A DNA stretch of 64,000 nt from Corynebacterium crudilactis (lineage in GTDB: Bacteria; Actinomycetota; Actinomycetes; Mycobacteriales; Mycobacteriaceae): contig NZ_CP015623.1 in NCBI RefSeq assembly GCF_001643015.1, positions 80,641-144,640 of the forward strand, in the 5' to 3' direction. The notes beneath the pieces are model-generated. The model searched no databases, was not told the origin of the DNA, and was given only the letters and a program-made list of their open reading frames with translations. Positions within the stretch are counted from its first letter, which is position 1, and the number at the start of each line of letters is the position of its first letter. Made by a program: the position numbers and the translations under genes. Shown in pieces: positions 23,963-31,454 of the stretch.

Positions 23963-26860
23963 ATGGGTGATCGCACACAACAACGCTCGCCCCGTAAAGA
24001 TCCGCTTGCTGAAAATGCCAAGAAAATAGCCATTGGGCTGGTAAAAAAGAAGATTCTTATTGCCAGCATCCCAACTGTTGCTGTCATCGTCGTTGTCGCA
24101 CTGGTGGCTTTTCTCCTGGTCGTTTTGGTCGGTGTGCTTGCTGGCCTTAAAGGCGCAAACGACATGGTTTTCGAAAACGGTAGTTGCGTTGACGTTGGTA
24201 CGGCGACGCCACGTGTGGTTGCAAGCGCTGGAACAGGTGGAGCAACACCATCAACTGGTGGTGCCACCGCTGGTCAAGGCCCGTTGGGTATGCCGGTGGA
24301 TGAAGCACAATCAGATATTTCCTCTGGCTTTGGCCCACGGTGGGGAACACTGCATGATGGTGTGGACTTTGTTGGTGTTGCTGGTGCTGAAACCTACGGA
24401 GCACCGATTTACTCGGTTGCTGATGGTGTGGTCACTGCAGCTGGCCCCGCAGATGGCTACGGAAACTGGATTCGCATCATGCACAACGTCGATGGTGAAC
24501 AGGTGGAAAGCCTTTATGGCCACATGGAGGACGGCAACGTCTTTGTCTCAACAGGTGACACCGTAAAAGGTGGCCAACACATCGGAAACATTGGAAATGC
24601 CGGTACATCCACGGGTGCTCACCTGCACTTTGGTGTGTATCCAGGTGGGTGGGGTATTGGTGGCGGTGTAGATCCTGTGCCGTGGCTAAACTCTGGAAAA
24701 TTCGCAGCCGCAACCAGCGCAGCTGATGCCACAGATGACTCCACGGTGTCCACCAATGCCGCAAGCATCAACGCCGGTGACATGGGGCAGATCGCCCTCG
24801 CAGCTGATGTCATCACCACTGCACAATCCGGTGGTGGCACTGTCACCGCAGCTGATTGGGAAAAACTGGCGCAGTGCGAATCAGGTGGAAACTGGGCGAT
24901 TGATACCGGCAACGGATTCTCAGGTGGTCTGCAGTTCACCGATCAAACCTGGGCAGCGTTCGGCGGAACCGAGTTCGCGCCGAAAGCCTCCCAAGCAGGC
25001 CGTGAAGAACAAATGGAAGTCGCCAACCGCGTACTACGCGAACAAGGCTGGGGTGCGTGGCCAGCATGTACCCAGAAATTGAGTGAACTACAAAGCCTCC
25101 AACCAGCACCGGAAGGAACCTTCCTGCAAGTCCCCAACACTTCCGGAACTAGCACCGGCGCAGGCCAGTCTCTACCTGGCTTTGACGGCGGAAACGAACA
25201 GGGTCTACAGGTCGAGTCGGTGCGAATCTTGCGCAACGTCCACAACCAATTCCCCGAAATCACCACCATTGGTGGCTGGCGTCCCAACGATCCCTACCCG
25301 GATCACCCTTCGGGTCGTGCAGTCGATGTCATGATCGACAACTACAGCACCCCAGAGGGAGCCGCTGTAGGTGACGCCGTGGCACGATTCCTGCAGGAAA
25401 ACGCTGCAGAATTTGGTATCGAGTACATGATTTGGAAGCAAGCGTCGTGGTATCAGGGCAATCCGCTTGACCAGTGGCAGCCCATGGAGGATCGCGGAAG
25501 CGACACTCAAAACCACTACGACCACGTGCACGTTACAGTCACCGATGGTGGTGGTTACCCCACGGATGCGACTGTGTACGCCTCTGTGGGAGGCGCACGC
25601 AGTGTGGGCACCTCAACTACTACTGGCGGAACATCTACGGCAGCTGCAGCCGCCAATTCAGCTACCGCCAAATCCGACTTGCCAGGCTTGGCACCCTACA
25701 CAGCCACCACGGAACAGTTGAGTATGCAGCTCAACGTCGAGCAACAATCCAACGTCAAGGGCATCATCTCTTCTGTGAAGGAATCACGCCTACCGGAGGA
25801 GCAACAGCCTCGTGCTGCAGTGCTGGCAGCGATGCTGGCAGGCCAACAATCCAACTTTGTGTCCCTATCTGGTCTTGATGATCCCAACAGGGTCGGTATC
25901 TTCGCGGAGGCCCCACGTCGCAGTAAGCCTCGTTCACGCCTTCTTGACCCCAAGATCGTTTCAGGTGACTTCTACCGCGCTTTGAAAGAGACTTACGGCG
26001 ACGATGATTCTTGGCTCACCAAACCTGCAGCCGATGTTCTAGTTGAGGTTTATCCGGAGCGTAAATCCCTACAAGTAGAGCTGGCGAAGTGGGAATCCAT
26101 TTCCACAGATTCTGTCGCCATTTTGTGGAACACACGGGGAGCTCAGAAAGGCGCGACCCTGCCCAGCGTGTTTGAAGACATCGAACCGTGCGCGGTCGGC
26201 GCTCACCCACGTTCAGGAACCGCATCACCAGGTGCCGCACTAGATGTCGGATCAGTACCCGCCGAGTACGTGAAATGGTTGGAAATTGGAGCCATGGAAT
26301 GCGAGGCAATGACCGCGCCAGTGCTGGCAGCACAGTCCTATCACGAAGGTGGCTTCCAGGCGCACGAGTACCGCGACGTGGGCGGTGGCCAAATGGTTGG
26401 TGGACGCACCCAGTTCCTCGCTGAAACGTGGGCAGCCTACGGCTACGCAGTTGACGATCAGGGACAACCGACCGGCCCAGCCGGTGGTGGTGACCCCAAC
26501 TCCGTTGCCGACGCAACGATGGCACAAGCCCGCTACAACTGCGCAAACGCCGACATAATCCAAGGCTGGATTGACGACGGTTCTGTCACCGGTGACATTA
26601 CAGCGCTCACATTGGGAGCCTACCTCGCAGGCCCCGGAGCGATTCAGGGTGCGGGTGGTATTGGTGCTGGTGTGGCGGATATTAATGGTTCTACGCCGAA
26701 GTCGTATTCGGATACGATTTTGGCGCTTGCTGAGTCGTATACGGATTTGGGTGCGAGTGTGAATGTGTCGGGTGGTGTCAGTGGTGGCGAGGATAAAGAT
26801 GCAGATACAAGTGCAGGTTCAGACGTTGATGTTGATGTTGATGTAGGGGAGTCGGAGTGA
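23963..26860 (+). CDS. Multi-domain peptidoglycan hydrolase of the conjugation system
   Basis: 965 residues. One membrane helix (about 33-60) anchors an extracellular part with several wall-active domains. The first is an M23/LytM endopeptidase (about 108-235) with HDGVDF (130) and HLHFG (219). The second is an Rpf-like transglycosylase domain (about 295-375) with WEKLAQCESGGNW and its catalytic Glu. The third is a region (about 410-530) with HPSGRAVDVMI and HYDHVHVTV, resembling metal-binding carboxypeptidase-like C-terminal domains. The fourth is a lysozyme-like region (about 765-930) with QSYHEGGF and repeated Gly/Ala helices. Conjugation systems of Gram-positive bacteria need such enzymes to open the wall. 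Four apparent domains in one chain is unusually many. Translated directly after the lipoprotein stop. Confidence 0.8.
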   Translation: MGDRTQQRSPRKDPLAENAKKIAIGLVKKKILIASIPTVAVIVVVALVAFLLVVLVGVLAGLKGANDMVFENGSCVDVGTATPRVVASAGTGGATPSTGGATAGQGPLGMPVDEAQSDISSGFGPRWGTLHDGVDFVGVAGAETYGAPIYSVADGVVTAAGPADGYGNWIRIMHNVDGEQVESLYGHMEDGNVFVSTGDTVKGGQHIGNIGNAGTSTGAHLHFGVYPGGWGIGGGVDPVPWLNSGKFAAATSAADATDDSTVSTNAASINAGDMGQIALAADVITTAQSGGGTVTAADWEKLAQCESGGNWAIDTGNGFSGGLQFTDQTWAAFGGTEFAPKASQAGREEQMEVANRVLREQGWGAWPACTQKLSELQSLQPAPEGTFLQVPNTSGTSTGAGQSLPGFDGGNEQGLQVESVRILRNVHNQFPEITTIGGWRPNDPYPDHPSGRAVDVMIDNYSTPEGAAVGDAVARFLQENAAEFGIEYMIWKQASWYQGNPLDQWQPMEDRGSDTQNHYDHVHVTVTDGGGYPTDATVYASVGGARSVGTSTTTGGTSTAAAAANSATAKSDLPGLAPYTATTEQLSMQLNVEQQSNVKGIISSVKESRLPEEQQPRAAVLAAMLAGQQSNFVSLSGLDDPNRVGIFAEAPRRSKPRSRLLDPKIVSGDFYRALKETYGDDDSWLTKPAADVLVEVYPERKSLQVELAKWESISTDSVAILWNTRGAQKGATLPSVFEDIEPCAVGAHPRSGTASPGAALDVGSVPAEYVKWLEIGAMECEAMTAPVLAAQSYHEGGFQAHEYRDVGGGQMVGGRTQFLAETWAAYGYAVDDQGQPTGPAGGGDPNSVADATMAQARYNCANADIIQGWIDDGSVTGDITALTLGAYLAGPGAIQGAGGIGAGVADINGSTPKSYSDTILALAESYTDLGASVNVSGGVSGGEDKDADTSAGSDVDVDVDVGESE

Positions 26861-27477
26861 TGAAGGTTTTTTCAAGGATTGCTGTGGGTGTTGTGGTGGC
26901 TTCTGTGGTGTTGGTGGGGTGTTCTTCTGATGGGGAGGAGGTTCAGGAAACGCCGGTGGAGACGGTGGTGCCGTCAACGACTACGGAACGCCCGCAAGAT
27001 AAGTACACCGATGTGGAGAGCTTGCCGAATGTGGAGAACACGTCGGTAAATAGGGCTGATCCGACTGATGTTGCCTACAATTTCGTTCTCCTATCTACGA
27101 CGTTTATTCCTGGTGATGTGTTTAATCCGCAGGCAGCGTCTGAGCGAGGTTTTCCACTGGCGACACAGCGTTATCAGCAAGATCATGCCCCGGTGGGTAA
27201 TGAGGGCGTTGCGCGGATTAGGGGTTGGTGGAATCAGAAGACTTCTGATGATGATCCGGTGTTGGTGGTGGATTCTTTTGTGGAGGTGATGGTGAAACCC
27301 ACCCCTGTTGGCCCAGAAGAAACCTCCGTTGTTCGCCACATTCGTTCCACCCAAACCCCTGTCACCGCTAGTGGCCGCAAACTGCCTGCGCGGGTGCAGG
27401 ATGCGGAGTTGGTGGTGGTGAAAGTGGAGGATGGGTGGCTGGTGGATGAAGCGACCTATACGGCGGTGGGTGGTTAA
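26860..27477 (+). CDS. Transfer-region lipoprotein, 205 aa
   Basis: 205 residues with a lipoprotein signal (lipobox LVGC, Cys21), a Thr/Pro/Glu linker and a C-terminal domain. The ATG at 26860 overlaps the hydrolase stop as TGATG, so the two are coupled. Architecture parallels the lipoprotein at 23324-23962. No enzyme motif. Likely a surface-anchored partner of the transfer apparatus. Confidence 0.65.
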   Translation: MKVFSRIAVGVVVASVVLVGCSSDGEEVQETPVETVVPSTTTERPQDKYTDVESLPNVENTSVNRADPTDVAYNFVLLSTTFIPGDVFNPQAASERGFPLATQRYQQDHAPVGNEGVARIRGWWNQKTSDDDPVLVVDSFVEVMVKPTPVGPEETSVVRHIRSTQTPVTASGRKLPARVQDAELVVVKVEDGWLVDEATYTAVGG

Positions 27478-27490
27478 GGCTCGGGCATTG

Positions 27491-27512
27491 GTGAACACTG
27501 GGGAGTTAGTGT
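27491..27512 (+). promoter_or_regulatory. Shared promoter box (GTGAACAC-N8-TAGTGT), leaderless gene
   Basis: The TAGTGT -10 ends 6 bases before the ATG at 27519, so the transcript should begin at the start codon. Confidence 0.65.
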
Positions 27513-27518
27513 GCCTGT

Positions 27519-28778
27519 ATGACTACACCACGATTGTTAGACGCCACCCAGACTTCCTATGACCGTTCTTTAAGCCTTCTTGAGAAGCTTCGGTGTGCCA
27601 CCAAGCCACGCGCCATTCGTTTTCTTCCCAAGAAGTGGAAGTACGCTATTTTGGCTGCGATGATAGTCCTTCCTGTGCTGGTCGGGTTCTTGACTTTCAA
27701 CGTCCATGTATTACTGTTTGTACTTTTTGTCGCGTCATATTTAAGTGGAATTTTTCTAGCCAACGGTGAACCACTCTTCTATTCGGATCACCCCGTTCGA
27801 AAATTCGCAGTACATAGCTATCCCGCTGTGTGGTTGTCACCGATAGCTACAGGTGTTTCCACTGGAATTCTGATGGCTGGCGGGTCTCCTGCAGTATTCT
27901 TGTCGCCTTTTATAGGTTTCACACTTGCGTGGTTGTGGCAGATTTCTCCATGGTTTGTCCCCATGGTTAAGCACGGTTGTGCATTAGCTGGCTGGAATTC
28001 CGCGTCGGCACTGTACACACGTGTCGTTAGGCATGACCATGAGGATCTGTCCTCACGCCTGCTCCTTTGCAACACCGATCCAGCTGCTTACAGTCAAGTG
28101 CGTTCAGAGGTGCAGAGCCAGTTGGAGTCTCTACAACCAGAGTGGGAAATCAACGACGGGCTGGGAGTATTCACCAACATCGTTGTTGGCCCAGGTGGTG
28201 TTGTCGCGGTTGCGGTCGCTGACCTGCAAGATCGTGAGGCTGTTGGAACAGGTGCCGTCTTTGATGAACAAAGCGATATTGATCTGTTGAAAGGATTCAC
28301 CACTGTTCGTGAGATTTACGGCCACCTTGTTCATAACAGTGATACTTTTGAACTCGCCAAGACCCTCCCAAACAACACCATGGAGGAGCATGAATGGCGT
28401 GAAGCTTCCATCAGCAACATGCAGGTACAGCTAATGGTAAACGCGATGTTGGTGGATTCAGAGCTGGAATTAGCCCATGGCGAAAGCTTCGAAAGTTTGT
28501 TGCCGTCCATGGTTATTCACAGTGCTAACATCCTGGCGGAAAAGCTGGGTATGCCTGGAACCCAGGCCCCAACGATCCTCATGGTCGCCCACGGCCTGAA
28601 AATAGATAGGAAATGGGGTCGAGTCAGCCTTCATGATTTGAACGGCTGTTGGGCGGGTTCTGTGATTGTGTGCCACCCAGATTACGTTGCTGAATGTCTT
28701 GAATCTTTGCCTGGCGTCTTCAACTCTTTTGAAGCTGTTCGTGGCGCACAGCACGCAACTGAGCTGTTGCTTCGCTAA
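27519..28778 (+). CDS. Membrane protein with cytoplasmic NERD-like domain
   Basis: 419 residues. About four membrane helices lie in residues 45-170. A soluble C-terminal region follows, containing GVFTNIVVGPGGVVAVAVAD (about 215-235), which resembles the start of NERD (nuclease-related) domains, where a similar VVGPGGV strand precedes catalytic residues; the catalytic D/E-x-K is not obvious here. It starts right at the predicted transcription start of box 27491-27512. Last plus-strand gene of the transfer region. The function is not known; a DNA-processing role is speculative. Confidence 0.55.
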   Translation: MTTPRLLDATQTSYDRSLSLLEKLRCATKPRAIRFLPKKWKYAILAAMIVLPVLVGFLTFNVHVLLFVLFVASYLSGIFLANGEPLFYSDHPVRKFAVHSYPAVWLSPIATGVSTGILMAGGSPAVFLSPFIGFTLAWLWQISPWFVPMVKHGCALAGWNSASALYTRVVRHDHEDLSSRLLLCNTDPAAYSQVRSEVQSQLESLQPEWEINDGLGVFTNIVVGPGGVVAVAVADLQDREAVGTGAVFDEQSDIDLLKGFTTVREIYGHLVHNSDTFELAKTLPNNTMEEHEWREASISNMQVQLMVNAMLVDSELELAHGESFESLLPSMVIHSANILAEKLGMPGTQAPTILMVAHGLKIDRKWGRVSLHDLNGCWAGSVIVCHPDYVAECLESLPGVFNSFEAVRGAQHATELLLR

Positions 28779-28791
28779 TTATCTTCCCAGA

Positions 28792-28830
28792 GTTAAACCC
28801 CCAAGACGATGATGGTCTTGGGGGTTTAAC
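28792..28830. terminator. Strong bidirectional terminator
   Basis: 16-bp arms GTTAAACCCCCAAGAC/GTCTTGGGGGTTTAAC between the convergent genes 27519-28778 and 28831-29709. Confidence 0.8.
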
Positions 28831-29709
28831 TTATGGCCTAGGCTTGCTATAGATTTCGAAGTCAGCTTTTGAGTCAAAGCCAGACCGTGCCAGTCCAATT
28901 GAAAACACGTAGGCGAGAGCTTCCGCTGCACTGCGTTCCGTGTCGGTTCTTTGTTCGTCGTCGGTGGTGACCACGGCAAAACCACCTGCATCTGCAGTAT
29001 TATCCAGGGTCTCCATGTCTGAATCGTCTTGATAAGATTTCAGTGGAATATGTATGGACAGTGCCGATGTTTCCGCAGGATTGCTCAGCTCCATGACGAC
29101 AGTGGGACTCTTCAAAATGATTTGGGAGTTTTCTGTCATGTCGTTTGTGTTTGCATACTGCATCGCATCATCAACAAGATCAGAAACGCCAGCCAAAGGC
29201 GAAATGTCCCCATTAGTTTCCATGGTTCGCTGCGCAAAGAATGCGTCGCTCGAAATCCTCTTGTCTTGCAGATTTAGCTCACCAGGTAGCGCTTCCACGA
29301 GGATTGTGGCGTTGTTGAGGTCTCCACCGTTTGTTCCAGAGATCCCCAAGCCGGTCACTGTTATCTCGCAGGTTTTGTGCCCACGTGGGGAAGTGGGGCC
29401 TTCCTGAAAAGCAATGTCGAACCCTTCATAATCACCATCATGAGTTTCAGTGAAGTAGTTGACGGTATCCTCCGCAAACACCTCATAACCAGGTGAACAT
29501 CCCTGCTCCGCCATGAGAGGAATTTCCTTTGAACTTTGCCAGCTTGGCGGATTAACCAATGATGCACGCTTTGGTGCAGCTTCGCTGGTGGTGGTTTCTG
29601 TGGGTGCTGTTTCCTCGGTGGAGTTGGTGCCGCAGGCGGCTAGGGAAATGCCGGTTGCGAGTGCGATGGTGGCAGCGAGGGTGCGCCGTGGGATGGAGGG
29701 TGTGTGCAA
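28831..29709 (-). CDS. Predicted lipoprotein, 292 aa
   Basis: 292 residues. Signal peptide with lipobox SLAAC (Cys26) and a Thr/Glu-rich linker, then a ~240-residue acidic domain. I choose the TTG at 29709 (MHTPSIPRRTLAAT) because GAAAGG lies 9 bases upstream; a TTG at 29727 has no ribosome site. A box of the transfer type at 29764-29785 drives it. It resembles surface lipoproteins that modulate mating or exclusion, but no family is recognised. Confidence 0.65.
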   Translation of the reverse strand: MHTPSIPRRTLAATIALATGISLAACGTNSTEETAPTETTTSEAAPKRASLVNPPSWQSSKEIPLMAEQGCSPGYEVFAEDTVNYFTETHDGDYEGFDIAFQEGPTSPRGHKTCEITVTGLGISGTNGGDLNNATILVEALPGELNLQDKRISSDAFFAQRTMETNGDISPLAGVSDLVDDAMQYANTNDMTENSQIILKSPTVVMELSNPAETSALSIHIPLKSYQDDSDMETLDNTADAGGFAVVTTDDEQRTDTERSAAEALAYVFSIGLARSGFDSKADFEIYSKPRP

Positions 29710-29763
29710 AGTGGGCGGGCCTTTCAACTGCCGAGGGTGGGTGTATTACGTGTTATGTAATAC

Positions 29764-29785
29764 ACCTTACTTTGTGGGTGTTCAT
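29764..29785 (-). promoter_or_regulatory. Shared promoter box (ATGAACAC-N8-TAAGGT)
   Basis: First base differs from the consensus GTG, but spacing and -10 agree. It lies upstream of the lipoprotein gene 28831-29709. Confidence 0.5.
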
Positions 29786-30027
29786 TCCTGCCCGAAAGGG
29801 ACGCGATGGGGAACGGTGGGGTTGTGTCTATGTCGGTGGTTTGTGTGTGGTGGAGATTCTTGTCGATGCGTTTTTTCGTGGTTGATTGGTGTGTTTGATG
29901 TGATTTGTGTGCGTTAAAAATGCTTGTTGCATAGCGGTAAAATTAAAGGTTGTAGAGGTTAACTAAAGGCTCTATATAGGGTGTTTCGTAGAAACGCGCT
30001 TTAACCTGCTGAAAGGCCGAAAGTCGT
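29786..30027. other. AT-rich flank of the iteron origin
   Basis: No gene. 29915-30000 is rich in A/T (GTTAAAAATG, GTAAAATTAAAGG, TAACTAAAGG), a plausible DNA-unwinding region next to the iterons. Confidence 0.45.
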
Positions 30028-30153
30028 GAGACCGTTTATTCGTGGAAATGAGACCGTTTATTCGTACCCGTGAGACCGTTTATTCGTGGAAATGAGACCG
30101 TTTATTCGTACCCGTGAGACCGTTTATTCGTGGAAATGAGACCGTTTATTCGT
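30028..30153. repeat. Iteron replication origin: six 22-bp direct repeats
   Basis: GAGACCGTTTATTCGT occurs six times with an exact 22-bp period (30028, 30050, 30072, 30094, 30116, 30138). The 6-bp spacers alternate GGAAAT and ACCCGT. Two helical turns per repeat place all sites on one DNA face. The array lies 62 bp past the repA stop with an AT-rich stretch on its other side. This is the classic layout of an iteron origin bound by RepA. Confidence 0.85.
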
Positions 30154-30169
30154 ACCGGTTTTGGACACG

Positions 30170-30198
30170 AAAAAGCTCCCCGCCGTTTGGCAGGGAGT
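30170..30198 (-). terminator. repA terminator
   Basis: Minus-strand stem CTCCCTGCC/GGCGGGGAG followed by five T, between repA and the iterons. Confidence 0.75.
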
Positions 30199-30215
30199 AA
30201 AAAGAGGGGGAGTGT

Positions 30216-31184
30216 TTAGAAGGGTGCTTCATCATCGGTGGGCTTATTTAGGAGTCTGTTCCCAATTTTCCTTGGAACAGATGGCTCCCCAGGATCAAGT
30301 CGCAAGCCGTATTTGGTCACGCTGATGGTGGCCTCGGGCCATGCTTCCAGAATGCGATCCAATGCCCTAGCAATTTTCTTTTTAAAATCCAGCTTCCCGC
30401 GCACAGTGTCTGGGTAGTTTGCCCCAAGCTGACCCCGCAGCTGATCCCACGTGACGATCGTTGGATGCTTGAGATAGTTAATCCGATATGACGCCCAAGC
30501 GTAGAGATCGAAACACAGCGGACTGCGTTTTACATGCGCGACAATCCGGTTACTCAGGGGCACTGCAGCGTCCACCAGATCAGTGTAGAAACGCCTCGAA
30601 AGGGTAATCTCAAGTTCCGCGAACGGCTCGGTAGGCTCCTGTTTATCCCACCAGTAGTGGGCGTCATCTGCGAGAAGGGTGTTGCGGATTGTGCGGAAAG
30701 AGCGGGGCATGTCCTCGGCGTCTGTGGTGCCTGTCATCTCCACACTAATAACAGTCTGGGTGAGTGCAATAAGCTGCTTCCGGACGCCGGTGATACTTCC
30801 AGTTGGCCCACCGGAGGCATCTTTTACACCCACCTCACGGAGGAATTGGGCCAGTGAATCGCCCAGTGGGATGACACGGGCTTCATCGAGTGGAAGATTT
30901 CTGCGAATGATTGCTTCGCGGGTGATCCAGCACATGATGAGGCGCGGGTAGACCCCGTAGGGCAGGAAGTCGGGGGCGAACATTTTGGTGCAAACATCAC
31001 CGTTGACCAAGCTGACACTGTTTCCGGATCTTGCGGAGTGTGGGAATGTTGCCTGGATCAGTGTGCGAGAAGTGTAGCTGTATTCGCGGAAAAATCCGGA
31101 TTCAATTTCGGCTAGACGTGACTCAATTGCCAGAATGTGTTCTGGGGTTCCCGAATTATCGGGGTTTGGGATAGACTTATCCAT
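30216..31184 (-). CDS. repA: Plasmid replication initiator RepA
   Basis: 322 residues. Layout and motifs match plasmid-encoded RepA proteins of the RepA_C type (for example SLAQFLREVG, PLSNRIVAHVKRSPLCFDLY and a C-terminal DNA-binding-like basic region). GAGGATTT lies next to the ATG. The six 22-bp iterons just downstream are its expected binding sites. This makes the backbone a theta-replicating, iteron-controlled plasmid. Similar RepA proteins occur on large actinobacterial plasmids; I cannot assign a named incompatibility group. Confidence 0.75.
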   Translation of the reverse strand: MDKSIPNPDNSGTPEHILAIESRLAEIESGFFREYSYTSRTLIQATFPHSARSGNSVSLVNGDVCTKMFAPDFLPYGVYPRLIMCWITREAIIRRNLPLDEARVIPLGDSLAQFLREVGVKDASGGPTGSITGVRKQLIALTQTVISVEMTGTTDAEDMPRSFRTIRNTLLADDAHYWWDKQEPTEPFAELEITLSRRFYTDLVDAAVPLSNRIVAHVKRSPLCFDLYAWASYRINYLKHPTIVTWDQLRGQLGANYPDTVRGKLDFKKKIARALDRILEAWPEATISVTKYGLRLDPGEPSVPRKIGNRLLNKPTDDEAPF

Positions 31185-31454
31185 AAATCCTCACGTCCTA
31201 TTAACGTTGGGGTCGCCGCCCGGACTGTTTGCCGCAGTGCCGGGCTTCATAATTTTTAGTTTCTATCTAGCGTACCAGTGGGGCCTGGTCGCATCGTGCA
31301 TGTATATCTTTACTGTCTTCAAAAATCGGTGCTCGGACGTTGGTGGCGGTGAGGTTTTACGTGTGGGTTTAAAAGTGGAGTTCGGGTGTAAAACCGCAGG
31401 TAAGACGGGGGTAGTAAGTCTAATAAAAACTGGTGGGCTAGTTAAACTCACCCA

